Origin: an uncultured Bacteroidales bacterium
Lineage (GTDB): Bacteria > Bacteroidota > Bacteroidia > Bacteroidales > Paludibacteraceae
Length of the DNA stretch: 64,000 bases
Assembly (NCBI GenBank): GCA_902774185.1
Contig: CACYHE010000011.1
Span: 17,469-81,468 of the forward strand
Direction of reading: 5' to 3'
In this document: piece by piece, positions 17,430 through 25,884 of the stretch
Layout: every line of letters begins with the position of its first letter
Numbering within the stretch: position 1 is the stretch's first letter
Program-made: the position numbers and the translations under genes
The notes under the pieces: generated by a model
What the model was told of the DNA's origin: nothing
Databases searched by the model: none
What the model saw: only the letters and a program-made list of their open reading frames with translations

Positions 17430-18440
17430 ATGTCCGGTCTCTTCGTGTACAAGCACGTGGAGGTCGTCCGCGCGCAAGGATATGACGTTCGCGTCATTCA
17501 TTCGCAGACTTGGCGGGACACTTGGTGTCAATGGAAAGCCTTGCAACGCGAAGGCTGGATGCCCGACCTTGTGCAACTGAATGTAATCCAGAAACAGGGA
17601 CTTCTCGCCTTATGGCTGAAGAGCCGGTACGGTATCCCTTATGTAATTATTGAGCATTGGACCGGCTATCTGCCTCAGAACATGTCCGTCAAACCGCATG
17701 GTTGGCACTCCCGTTTCATGAAAAAAATCTGCCGCAATGCGGAAGTAGTGATGCCCGTCAGCAATCAACTGATGCAAGCTATGCAGGCCTTGGGGTTCCA
17801 AGCCAAACAATGGGAGAAGATAGATAATGTGGTGGATGATTTCTTCTTTAGACAAAAAACCGCTTCGCTCAAAGACAAAAGACAAAAGACTAAGACACTA
17901 CTTAATATCACCTGTTTTGATGAACCCCATAAGAACGTGAAAGGTCTTTTGCGGGCAGCGAAGATGCTAAGCGAAAAACGCCAAGACTGGCAATTGGTAC
18001 TGGTCGGTACGGGGGTGGACTACGAGGAGGTACGTGCATATGCGGACACGCTGCAATTCCCCGAAGGATTGTTACGTTGGACCGGCGAATTGACACCGTT
18101 GCAAGTAGCGGAAGAATTTGACAAAGCAGATGCTTTTGTATTGTCTTCCCGCTTTGAGAATGCGCCGGTGGTTGTTTCCGAGAGTCTGGCAAAAGGCGTG
18201 CCGGTGATAGCTACGAACGTAGGCGGCATCCCGGAGATGGTGGACGAACACTGCGGCATTCTGGTTCCTCCGGATAACGATGACGAGTTGGAGCGTGCGA
18301 CAGAAACGATGTTGGATCATTATACTGACTACAATCCGGAATATCTTCGCCTCCAAGGAGCTACATACTCCTATCAGGTGGTAGGCAGCAAACTGAAAGA
18401 AATATACAAGAGGGTTTTTGAAACGCATGACAAGAACTGA
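17430..18440 (+). CDS. Glycosyltransferase family 4 (start region altered)
   Basis: GT-B retaining glycosyltransferase: SGLFVYKHVEVVRAQGYDV, VIIEHWTGYL, ITCFDEPHKNVKGLL, LVLVGTGVDYEEV, DAFVLSSRFENAPVVVSESLAKGVPVI (EX7E). The coordinates begin at the first ATG, but the family N-terminus is visible in the same frame upstream: LRILFLTPWYPSERDA precedes this Met. No ATG, GTG or TTG exists in that extension (open from 17343), because a microrepeat sits where the start should be. A second microrepeat inserts TASLKDKRQKTKT between the two domains near 17855-17892. Confidence 0.8.
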   Translation: MSGLFVYKHVEVVRAQGYDVRVIHSQTWRDTWCQWKALQREGWMPDLVQLNVIQKQGLLALWLKSRYGIPYVIIEHWTGYLPQNMSVKPHGWHSRFMKKICRNAEVVMPVSNQLMQAMQALGFQAKQWEKIDNVVDDFFFRQKTASLKDKRQKTKTLLNITCFDEPHKNVKGLLRAAKMLSEKRQDWQLVLVGTGVDYEEVRAYADTLQFPEGLLRWTGELTPLQVAEEFDKADAFVLSSRFENAPVVVSESLAKGVPVIATNVGGIPEMVDEHCGILVPPDNDDELERATETMLDHYTDYNPEYLRLQGATYSYQVVGSKLKEIYKRVFETHDKN

Positions 18441-19386
18441 CATCCACAAGACACTGCTTGGTTGGCTTCCTGTCGAATGGCAAGAAACCATGGGAACCCT
18501 GCGCCGTTATTCGCTCTTCGGGAAGAAGGGGGCAGGCAATGCTATCATTGCATGCGTGGATGGTACTTCTTTTCACGGAGGGTTGGCGGATCGTTGGAAA
18601 GGGATTGTGTCCCTTTATGCGTTAGCCAAAGCAACCGGTCGCGATTTTCGTATTCGCTATACCTTTCCCTTTGACTTGACAGAGTTGCAGATTCCGGCAA
18701 ATTATGATTGGAGACTAAGAGAAGGCGAATGGAGCAACAGAATAAGTCATGTATGTCTGAAACGTGTCATCGGAGAACCTTCTTTTCTTCGCATGGTCCG
18801 TTTACCGCAAGACAAACAGATTCATTGTTATGCCAATAGAGATTGGTTAGACGAAATCAATACGCATTATCACACCGCCTATACTTGGGGGAATTTATTT
18901 GAGGAGTTATTCCAACCAACGGAGCATGTTCGCAAAGCATTAGCATCCTATCAAGCCATACTGCCCGAATCCTATATCGCAGTAGCTTTCCGTCTGCAGA
19001 ACTTATTCGGAGACTTCACGGAATACGAATATGCGCCTACGAATGCTGCCCGTCAAAAAGAGATAACTCAATTATGCCGGTCGTATTTGGAACAACTTTA
19101 TGCTGAGAAAAAGAAACCGATACTGGTCACCTCGGACAGCAAACTTTTTTCACAAGAGATGGCAGACTTACCTTTTGTGATTTGTTCGAAAGGGCAAGCT
19201 GCACATGCCGATACGACACAAGACGCACCATGCGAACAATATCTGAAATCATTCGTAGATTTCTATCTGTTAGCCAATGCAGAAGAAGTCTATTGCGCCG
19301 GAACGAAAGAGATGTATCCTTCTGAGTTCCCGCAATATGCAGCCAAGGTACATAACCGACCGTTTACACGCGTACGCTTAGACTAA
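18427..19386 (+). CDS. Polysaccharide cluster protein, possibly fucosyltransferase-like (GT-B)
   Basis: Not firmly recognised. A 319-residue soluble protein with CVDGTSFHGGLADRWKGIVSLYALA near the N-terminus, YIAVAFRLQNLFGDF in the middle, and VTSDSKLF, VDFYLLANAEEVYCAGTKEM and SEFPQYAA near the end. A G-GL.DR-KG start, a R-Q/D-LFGD segment and a TSDS strand resemble bacterial alpha-1,6/alpha-1,2 fucosyltransferase-like (NodZ/GT11/GT23) folds. This is a weak likeness. ATG 18427 overlaps the GT4 stop by 14 bp. Its place between a GT4 and a flippase supports glycan synthesis. Confidence 0.55.
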   Translation: MTRTDIHKTLLGWLPVEWQETMGTLRRYSLFGKKGAGNAIIACVDGTSFHGGLADRWKGIVSLYALAKATGRDFRIRYTFPFDLTELQIPANYDWRLREGEWSNRISHVCLKRVIGEPSFLRMVRLPQDKQIHCYANRDWLDEINTHYHTAYTWGNLFEELFQPTEHVRKALASYQAILPESYIAVAFRLQNLFGDFTEYEYAPTNAARQKEITQLCRSYLEQLYAEKKKPILVTSDSKLFSQEMADLPFVICSKGQAAHADTTQDAPCEQYLKSFVDFYLLANAEEVYCAGTKEMYPSEFPQYAAKVHNRPFTRVRLD

Positions 19387-19388
19387 GC

Positions 19389-20636
19389 ATGAGAATACGT
19401 TCGATCATACAACGCTTACGGGAAACGAAGGTACTGGAGAACTATTCCTTCATGACCGCCCTCAATGTGCTGGGAGCGCTCATCAGTTTCTTCTTGTACC
19501 CGTATGTAGTGCATGTAACCGGTCGGGAGGCATTCGGCGTCTATCCGTACGCCTTGGCATGGGTCGCTTATTTCCAACTCTTTATTGATTTCGGGTTGGA
19601 GGCACCTGCTGCCAAAGCCATCGTTGAGCATGCGGATGATAAAGAACAGAAGGAACATATCTTATCTTCTGTTTTCACCGCCAAGTTACTCCTTTTTATC
19701 GGTTCAACACTGCTTTTTAGCGTACTGTTATGCACGGTTTCGGATATGCGTGATAACAGCCGTATCTTTATTTTCGCCTACCTGCAAACACTGGTTAGTC
19801 TGCTTTATCCCTACTGGTATTTCCAAGGCATGCGTAACATGCGCGTAGTGACCTATATCAACCTGGCATGCCGTCTTGCTGCCGTTCCGATGATACTGCT
19901 TTTTGTCAAAGCCCCGGGACATGTATGGATCTATGCGGCCATCGTCAGCCTGACTTCTATTGCCGGAGCCTTGGCGGCATGGTTGTATATCACCATCCAT
20001 GACCGTCTGCGTATCCGCCTTATTTCCATCAAAGCCCTTCGTTCATGGTTCAGCGACGGAGCACCGTTTATGATGACGCAGATAGCCGGTTTGCTCAAAG
20101 AAGGACTGATGACTATTCTCATACGTCATTTCTTCGGTTATGCCGATGTCACCTTGTTCGATATCGCCAAGAAGATCGTCAGCATACCGCGTATGTTCAC
20201 CCAAAGTATCAACAATGCGCTCTTCCCGGAAGTCATCAGTAATGCCGCTCCCCAACGCGTGCGAAAGGTACTCTTATACGAGCGTCTGATTGGGTTGGGG
20301 ATCACCATGGCCATTGTGGCATTGGCTTATCCGGTCATCCTATGGATGTTTGGAACCGACAGCATGGGTGCCTATCCGCTCAGTGCCATCTACAGTCTGA
20401 CTATCTATACCTGGTTGGTAGCAGGGGCTTACCTGCAGTTTGTCTTCATTCCCCATCATCGTTATTACCACGTCACTATCAACCAAGTCGTGGCGCTGAT
20501 CAGTTGTCTTCTTTTCTCCGCTATCGGTCTTTTGGTATGGAAGAATATCCTGGTGATTGCGACAGCCCTTACCCTTTCCGGTTTTGTGGAGATACTCTAT
20601 TGCCGTATCATCTGTAAAAAAGAACAGCTGCTATGA
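19389..20636 (+). CDS. Wzx-type polysaccharide flippase
   Basis: A 415-residue integral membrane protein with about 12 hydrophobic segments. The N-terminal SFMTALNVLGALISFFLYPYV and TGREAFGVYPYALAWVAYFQLFIDFGLEAPAAKAI match MOP-superfamily lipid-linked oligosaccharide flippases (Polysacc_synt). It would move the undecaprenyl-linked repeat unit across the inner membrane. It is two bases after the previous gene and overlaps the next by 4 bp, in the middle of the glycan cluster. Confidence 0.88.
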   Translation: MRIRSIIQRLRETKVLENYSFMTALNVLGALISFFLYPYVVHVTGREAFGVYPYALAWVAYFQLFIDFGLEAPAAKAIVEHADDKEQKEHILSSVFTAKLLLFIGSTLLFSVLLCTVSDMRDNSRIFIFAYLQTLVSLLYPYWYFQGMRNMRVVTYINLACRLAAVPMILLFVKAPGHVWIYAAIVSLTSIAGALAAWLYITIHDRLRIRLISIKALRSWFSDGAPFMMTQIAGLLKEGLMTILIRHFFGYADVTLFDIAKKIVSIPRMFTQSINNALFPEVISNAAPQRVRKVLLYERLIGLGITMAIVALAYPVILWMFGTDSMGAYPLSAIYSLTIYTWLVAGAYLQFVFIPHHRYYHVTINQVVALISCLLFSAIGLLVWKNILVIATALTLSGFVEILYCRIICKKEQLL

Positions 20637-21598
20637 ACCCGCTTATCAGTATATGTGTACCGGTCTATAACGTCGCTCCGAATATCGAGCGCTGCGTGCG
20701 TTCTCTCATGGAGCAGACCTACGAAAATATCGAATATGTGTTCGTCAATGACTGTTCGACCGATTCTTCTGTGGAGATCCTGCAACATAGCCTTGCGCAA
20801 TACCCCGACCGTTTACCCCATGCGCGCATTATTCATAATGACCGCAATCATGGTTTGGCGTACACCCGACGCGTATCTATCGAAGCGGCACAAGGAGATT
20901 ATATATATTGCGTGGACTCCGATGATTATATTGAACCAACGACTATTGAGCACATGGTTCGCGCCGTTCGTTCGAAGGATCACACAATGGTCATAGCCGG
21001 ATATATGGATGAGCGGGGGACAAAGAAAACGATGGTTCCACCACCGATGATACAACCTGATGAAGACTTGCTTTTAGCAGTTTTGGAGGACAGTATATTC
21101 CGTTTGAGCGGAAAACTGATTCAGCGATCCGTTTTCGATCTGCCTTCCGTCCATTTTGCTCCGGAAGGAATGAATTACTTGGAAGACCGAATAGTGCTGC
21201 TATATGTCTGTGGGGCTATTCAATCTGTTTGCATAGTGAATGAACCCCTATATCACTACGTACAACATCCGCAATCTGTTTCTAACAACAAGACATACAC
21301 ACATTTCGCTTGTTTGGTCCGCTATTGGCAACTTACGGATAGCTATCTGGCAGAACGAGCACTCACTGCACGCTATCAAGACCTCACCGACCGAAAGAAA
21401 ATAGAAGACAAAATACACCTGTTGCATGCTTGCGACGACATGACCATCTGCCGCAAATATGCAACGCTCTTTGCTGACGCGGAAGGACGCCGACCGGACA
21501 TCCGACTTTCACGCGGTTTTCGTATCACTCGATTCCTTACAGAGCATAAATTATGGATTCTTTTGCGATTTTATAAAATATTTGTGCATTTTTTCTAA
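20633..21598 (+). CDS. Glycosyltransferase family 2
   Basis: GT-A sugar transferase, 321 residues: ISICVPVYNVAPNIERCVRSL, YENIEYVFVNDCSTDSS, HNHGL-like NDRNHGLAYTRR, YCVDSDDYIE (DxD). The C-terminal half is the variable acceptor domain, followed by a short hydrophobic end. Overlaps the flippase by 4 bp (ATGA) and ends the cluster. Probably adds a sugar to the repeat unit; donor unknown. Confidence 0.88.
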   Translation: MNPLISICVPVYNVAPNIERCVRSLMEQTYENIEYVFVNDCSTDSSVEILQHSLAQYPDRLPHARIIHNDRNHGLAYTRRVSIEAAQGDYIYCVDSDDYIEPTTIEHMVRAVRSKDHTMVIAGYMDERGTKKTMVPPPMIQPDEDLLLAVLEDSIFRLSGKLIQRSVFDLPSVHFAPEGMNYLEDRIVLLYVCGAIQSVCIVNEPLYHYVQHPQSVSNNKTYTHFACLVRYWQLTDSYLAERALTARYQDLTDRKKIEDKIHLLHACDDMTICRKYATLFADAEGRRPDIRLSRGFRITRFLTEHKLWILLRFYKIFVHFF

Positions 21599-21627
21599 AT
21601 TTATTTGCATAAATAAAAAAAAAGTAG

Positions 21628-21635
21628 TAATTTTG
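21628..21635 (+). promoter_or_regulatory. Promoter of tonB-recG
   Basis: TAATTTTG with TTG 23 bases upstream (21605). The leader holds a perfect hairpin, TCGTGC-GT-GCACGA at 21654-21667. Confidence 0.85.
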
Positions 21636-21696
21636 TAGCCGATTTTGAAAAAATCGTGCGTGCACGAGCAAATCACGACCTAAAAAAACACAACAT

Positions 21697-22377
21697 ATGC
21701 AAGTTAAGAAATCTGTAAAAGCCAGTTTAGAGAGAGACAAAGTCATCTATTTATTGATGGGCCTTGTTTTCGTGCTGAGCTTGGTTTATGTGGCGCTGGA
21801 ATGGACCCAGCGCGAGGTAACTAAGTATGAGGTGCAGGATACCGAGTTCCTCTTTGAGGACGAGTTGGATATCCAGCAAACCACCCAAGAGACTCCTCCC
21901 CCTCCCCCACCCCCTGCTGTGCAAGAGGTTGAAGTGCTGAACGTCGTAGAGGATAACGTCGAGACCGAGTCTATCGAGGTCAACTCCGAGGATGACGAGG
22001 CCGAAGAAGTAGTTATCGCTGCGCCGGTAGAGGCTCCGGTTGAGGAAGAGGAAGAAGAAGTGGTATTCGTGGTCGTTGAGTCCATGCCGGAGTTCCCGGG
22101 TGGTCAGCAAGCCCTCTTCAAATACCTCAGTGAGAACGTCAAGTACCCGATGATCGCGCAGGAGAACGGTATCCAAGGTCGTGTCATCTGCCAGTTCGTG
22201 GTAAACAAAGACGGTTCGATCGTGGATGTAGAAGTAGTACGTTCCGGTGGTGATCCTTCGTTGGACAAAGAGGCTATCCGTGTCATCAAGTCCATGCCGA
22301 AGTGGAAACCCGGTAAGCAACGTGGTAAAGCCGTTCGCGTGAAATACACCGTACCGGTTAACTTCAAGTTGCAATAA
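21697..22377 (+). CDS. tonB: Energy transducer TonB
   Basis: Inner-membrane protein that carries ExbBD energy to outer-membrane receptors. A single N-terminal membrane anchor (VIYLLMGLVFVLSLVYVALE, about residues 12-33) is followed by a short proline run (PPPPPPPA), an acidic Glu/Val-rich spacer and a C-terminal TonB domain beginning MPEFPGGQQALFKYLSENVKYP, with GRVICQFVVNKDGSI and WKPGKQRGKAVRVKYTVPVNF. The Asp/Glu-rich spacer is typical of Bacteroidota TonB. No exbB or exbD is in the window. recG follows after two bases. Confidence 0.92.
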   Translation: MQVKKSVKASLERDKVIYLLMGLVFVLSLVYVALEWTQREVTKYEVQDTEFLFEDELDIQQTTQETPPPPPPPAVQEVEVLNVVEDNVETESIEVNSEDDEAEEVVIAAPVEAPVEEEEEEVVFVVVESMPEFPGGQQALFKYLSENVKYPMIAQENGIQGRVICQFVVNKDGSIVDVEVVRSGGDPSLDKEAIRVIKSMPKWKPGKQRGKAVRVKYTVPVNFKLQ

Positions 22378-22379
22378 AC

Positions 22380-24473
22380 GTGGATTTATCCTATCGAGAT
22401 ATAACCTATTGTAAGAATGTCGGTGCCAAACGTGCCGACATTCTTCGTAAAGAGCTCAATGTAAATACAGCGCTCGATATGCTGCACGTCTTTCCGTATA
22501 AGTATATCGACCGTAGCCGTTTCTATCGCATTGCCGAACTGGAGGATGAAGACACCTACGTCCAGATCATCGGTGAAGTGACCGAATGGCATACCATCGG
22601 TATCGGCAAGGCCCAGCGCCTCAGCGCTACGTTCTTCGATGGCACCCACCAATGCGAACTGGTATGGTTCCAAGGGGTCAAATATGTCAAACTGCAACGC
22701 GGCGTCAAGTACCTCCTTTTCGGGAAACCCAGCCGTTTCCAACATGTGTATAATTTCGTCCATCCGGATTTGACACCGATGGATAAAGTAACGCCGGAGA
22801 TGACGCAGGGACTCGAACCATACTATAACACCACGGAGACCATGAAAAAGCATGGCCTCAATTCCAAAGCCATCCGTTCCATCATCGCCGAACTGTTGCC
22901 GGACCTCAAAGCAGGCATTCCCGATACGATAGGCGCAGATGTGTTGCAGCGTTACCGTCTTATGCCGCTCTCCGAAGCGTTACTCAACGTGCATTTCCCG
23001 AAGGACACCCTATCCATGCAGAATGCACGGGCAAGGTTGAAGTTCGAAGAACTGTTCTATATCCAACTGCAGATACTTCGGCAGATGAAGCGCAGGGAAC
23101 AGAATCCCGGTTTCACCATGCCTATCGTCGGTGCGCGTTTCCATGCTTTATACAAAACCCTGCCTTTTGACCTTACCGGTGCCCAGAAACGCGTCATTCA
23201 TGAGATACACGATGACCTCAAGTCCGGGCATCAGATGAACCGACTGCTGCAAGGCGATGTGGGTTCCGGTAAGACCCTCGTAGCCCTCATGTGCTGCCTG
23301 CTCGCCATCGATAACGGGTACCAGGCATGTATCATGGCGCCAACCGAGATCCTTGCCAACCAGCACTACGAGACCCTCAAAGCCTTCCTTGCGCCGCTGG
23401 GTGATGCCGTGCATATAGCATTACTGACGGGTTCGACCACGCCGAAGAACCGCGTACCCATCCACAACGGCCTCATGAACGGCACGATACATATATTAAT
23501 AGGTACGCACGCGTTATTAGAGGATAATGTGCAATGGAATAACTTAGGATTCGTTGTCATCGATGAGCAACACCGTTTTGGTGTAGCGCAACGCGCCAAA
23601 CTGTGGACCAAGAATCAGATGCCTCCGCATGTGTTAGTCATGACCGCTACCCCTATTCCCCGTACACTCGCCATGACGGTCTATGGAGACCTCCAAGCCA
23701 GTATCATTGACGAACTGCCGCCGGGACGCAAACCCATCCAGACTTTCCATTACTCCATCCAACGACGGGCACAGGTCTATTCCTTTATGCAAAAGCAGAT
23801 CGATGCGGGACGACAGATATACGTCGTTTATCCGCTCATCAAAGAGAATGAGAAACTGGACTTACTCGACTTGCAGAACGGGTTCAATGAACTATGCGAA
23901 GCGTTCCCGAACTATAAGATCTCCATGGTGCATGGACGAATGAAAGCAGCGGACAAAGATTTCCAGATGCAGCGTTTTGCAAGCGGCGAGACCCAGATAC
24001 TGGTTGCCACTACCGTTATCGAAGTGGGTGTGAACGTACCCAATGCGACGGTCATGATCATCCAGAACGCCGAGCGTTTCGGTCTCAGCCAACTGCACCA
24101 ACTGCGGGGGCGTGTGGGACGAGGAGGTGATCAGAGTTACTGCATCCTGCTTACCGATCTGGAACTAACCAAAGAGACACGCAAACGCATGGATATCATG
24201 GTTGCTACCAACGACGGTTTCCGTATCGCCGAAGCCGACCTGCAACTGCGAGGACCGGGCGATATGGAAGGTACGCTGCAGTCCGGTACGCCGTTTGATC
24301 TGAAGATCGCCAACCTCGCTACCGACGGACCGATGATCACCATCGCCCGTCAAGCGGCACTCGACATCCTTGATCCCGATCCGCTCTTGGAAGATGAGAG
24401 AAACCGTATCTACAAACGCCAACTCGACATCCTCCGCGTCCAACAGTCCTATAACTGGTCGGAAATAAGCTAA
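22380..24473 (+). CDS. recG: ATP-dependent DNA helicase RecG
   Basis: Remodels stalled replication forks and branched DNA. The N-terminal wedge (OB) domain contains VQIIGEVTEW and YLLFGKPSRF; the helicase core has Walker A GDVGSGKTLVA near residue 292, DEQHRFGVAQR near 394 (DEQH form typical of RecG), MTATPIPRTLAMT, ATTVIEVGVNVPNA and QLHQLRGRVGRG. Length 697. The start is GTG (22380), two bases after the tonB stop. Confidence 0.95.
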   Translation: MDLSYRDITYCKNVGAKRADILRKELNVNTALDMLHVFPYKYIDRSRFYRIAELEDEDTYVQIIGEVTEWHTIGIGKAQRLSATFFDGTHQCELVWFQGVKYVKLQRGVKYLLFGKPSRFQHVYNFVHPDLTPMDKVTPEMTQGLEPYYNTTETMKKHGLNSKAIRSIIAELLPDLKAGIPDTIGADVLQRYRLMPLSEALLNVHFPKDTLSMQNARARLKFEELFYIQLQILRQMKRREQNPGFTMPIVGARFHALYKTLPFDLTGAQKRVIHEIHDDLKSGHQMNRLLQGDVGSGKTLVALMCCLLAIDNGYQACIMAPTEILANQHYETLKAFLAPLGDAVHIALLTGSTTPKNRVPIHNGLMNGTIHILIGTHALLEDNVQWNNLGFVVIDEQHRFGVAQRAKLWTKNQMPPHVLVMTATPIPRTLAMTVYGDLQASIIDELPPGRKPIQTFHYSIQRRAQVYSFMQKQIDAGRQIYVVYPLIKENEKLDLLDLQNGFNELCEAFPNYKISMVHGRMKAADKDFQMQRFASGETQILVATTVIEVGVNVPNATVMIIQNAERFGLSQLHQLRGRVGRGGDQSYCILLTDLELTKETRKRMDIMVATNDGFRIAEADLQLRGPGDMEGTLQSGTPFDLKIANLATDGPMITIARQAALDILDPDPLLEDERNRIYKRQLDILRVQQSYNWSEIS

Positions 24474-24531
24474 AAATAGCACTTTCTGCAAAAAAAATCG
24501 CAAAATATTTGCACAATTCAAAAAATTGTTG

Positions 24532-24539
24532 TAATTTTG
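24532..24539 (+). promoter_or_regulatory. Promoter of the tRNA-Leu/rpsU unit
   Basis: TAATTTTG with TTG 23 bases upstream (24509). Confidence 0.85.
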
Positions 24540-24563
24540 CACGCTTTTTCGCTGAGAAAGCAA

Positions 24564-24643
24564 GCCCAGGTGGCGGAATTGGTAGACGCGTTGGTCTCAA
24601 ACACCAATGGGAAACCGTGCCGGTTCGATCCCGGCCCTGGGTA
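24564..24643 (+). tRNA. tRNA-Leu (CAA)
   Basis: Acceptor GCCCAGG/CCTGGGT, anticodon stem ttggt/accaa with loop ctcaaac (anticodon CAA), a short variable arm as in class II tRNA, T arm gccgg-ttcgatc-ccggc, discriminator A; CCA is not encoded. It ends four bases before the rpsU Shine-Dalgarno sequence. Confidence 0.93.
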
Positions 24644-24647
24644 CAAG

Positions 24648-24657
24648 AAAGGAGGTG
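24648..24657 (+). promoter_or_regulatory. Perfect Shine-Dalgarno of rpsU
   Basis: AAAGGAGGTG, 6 bases before the rpsU ATG. It is the only strong Shine-Dalgarno I see at a gene start in this window. In Flavobacterium the anti-SD of 16S rRNA is held by bS21, and rpsU is one of the few genes with a strong SD, which is interpreted as autoregulation. Confidence 0.85.
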
Positions 24658-24663
24658 AATGCA

Positions 24664-24858
24664 ATGATTATCGTTCCTGTTAAAGAAGGTGAGAATATCG
24701 AGCGCGCGATTAAGAAGTTCAAACGCAAATTCGATAAGACGGGTGTCGTAAAAGAGCTCCGTCGCCGTCAGCAGTTCGACAAACCGAGCGAGCTGAAACG
24801 AGTTAAGATGGCACATGCGAAATATGTGCAGTCGTTGCACGCTCACGACGATATGTAA
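24664..24858 (+). CDS. rpsU: Ribosomal protein bS21
   Basis: Small basic 30S protein, 64 residues: MIIVPVKEGENIERAIKKFK, then KTGVVKELRRRQQFDKPSELK. The start is fixed by the Shine-Dalgarno sequence and family alignment; the longer frame reads back into the tRNA. It is cotranscribed with the tRNA-Leu just upstream, so tRNA 3' processing would create an mRNA with about a 20-base leader that begins almost at the SD. A hairpin terminator follows 15 bases after the stop. Confidence 0.95.
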   Translation: MIIVPVKEGENIERAIKKFKRKFDKTGVVKELRRRQQFDKPSELKRVKMAHAKYVQSLHAHDDM

Positions 24859-24872
24859 TTTTTATTACAACC

Positions 24873-24899
24873 AGGGCTCACATCCGTGAGCCCTTTATT
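24873..24899 (+). terminator. Terminator of rpsU
   Basis: agggctcac-atcc-gtgagccct hairpin followed by a T-rich run. The remaining bases to 25182 hold no gene; a TATCTTTG box at 25118 lacks the usual TTG, so it is only a weak promoter candidate for tcdA. Confidence 0.88.
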
Positions 24900-25182
24900 T
24901 TATATAGCTGATTATTTATTTTGAAAGGAAAAGGTATTTTTGGCATTTTTGTGATGATTGATAGTAAAAAATTTTATCTATGTTTATCGCTGAATAATAG
25001 TTTGTATCTCGAAGAGATGGAAGGTTTGGTCTGATAAGTTACATTATATTTATTTAAAAGTAAGTTATCGGAACAAACATTCACGATCACGCAGTGATAA
25101 AAATATTATTCAGGGTTTATCTTTGTTTATTTTCTTCAATCATCAATTTTTATGTATTTTTCTTTTATTAACAATAAACAAA

Positions 25183-25884
25183 ATGGACGAATTTTTCTGT
25201 AGAAGCGAAGCATTATTAGGCACACAGGCCATGGAAGCCTTACGCACAAAGCGCGTCATCATCTTCGGTGTCGGAGGTGTCGGTTCCTTTGCCGCCGAGT
25301 GCCTCATTCGTACCGGTCTGACTCATCTCACCATCGTGGATGGAGATGTAGTGCAACCCTCTAACACCAACCGCCAACTGCCTGCCACACATGCTACCAT
25401 CGGCAGACCCAAAGTGGAAGTGCTTCGTGAACGCCTTCTGGAGATCAACCCCGATGCCGAGATAGAAGCGATTCAGGCGTTCTATCACGCTGACGACGAG
25501 TCTTTCGACTTTCGACTTTCATCTTTCGACTATATCATCGATGCGATCGACAGCGTCAATGATAAAACAGACCTTATATTAAACGCGACGCGCGCACGCG
25601 TAAAGATCTTCTCGTCCATGGGTGCAGCGCTGCGTTTTGACCCGACCAAAGTGACCACCGGCGAACTGATGTCCATCCAAGGCGACGCACTCGCAAAAGC
25701 CGTTCGGGCACGTATGAAGAAACTCGATCGTTTTCCTTCTAAAAAAGTACGCTGTGTCTATTCTACTGAACAGGCACAGCGCTGTGAGACACGGGGTTCA
25801 TTGATGCAAGTCACCGCCGTCTTCGGCCTCACCCTTGCTTCCCTCGTCATCAAAGACCTGGTTACCGGAGTTTCTGTCCGGTGA
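25183..25884 (+). CDS. tcdA: tRNA threonylcarbamoyladenosine dehydratase (TcdA/CsdL)
   Basis: E1-like ThiF-fold enzyme that cyclises t6A37 of tRNA. VIIFGVGGVGSFAAECLIRTG is the Rossmann nucleotide loop, followed by DGDVVQPSNTNRQ, DYIIDAIDSVNDK and KVRCVYSTE near the end. The start is ATG 25183, which aligns with the family; the longer frame upstream is AT-rich leader. A microrepeat gives the in-frame insertion SFDFRLSSFDY near residue 105 in a loop. Its 3' end overlaps the convergent phosphatase gene by 23 bp. Confidence 0.9.
   Translation: MDEFFCRSEALLGTQAMEALRTKRVIIFGVGGVGSFAAECLIRTGLTHLTIVDGDVVQPSNTNRQLPATHATIGRPKVEVLRERLLEINPDAEIEAIQAFYHADDESFDFRLSSFDYIIDAIDSVNDKTDLILNATRARVKIFSSMGAALRFDPTKVTTGELMSIQGDALAKAVRARMKKLDRFPSKKVRCVYSTEQAQRCETRGSLMQVTAVFGLTLASLVIKDLVTGVSVR
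25493..25535. repeat. In-frame microrepeat (tttcgact, period 8) inside tcdA
   Basis: tctttcgactttcgactttcat-type repeat read as SFDFRLSSFD in the tcdA frame. Confidence 0.8.

Noticed and set aside
25118-25125. Promoter TATCTTTG for tcdA
   Set aside because: The TTG that every other promoter here has 23 bases upstream is missing; kept only as a weak candidate.
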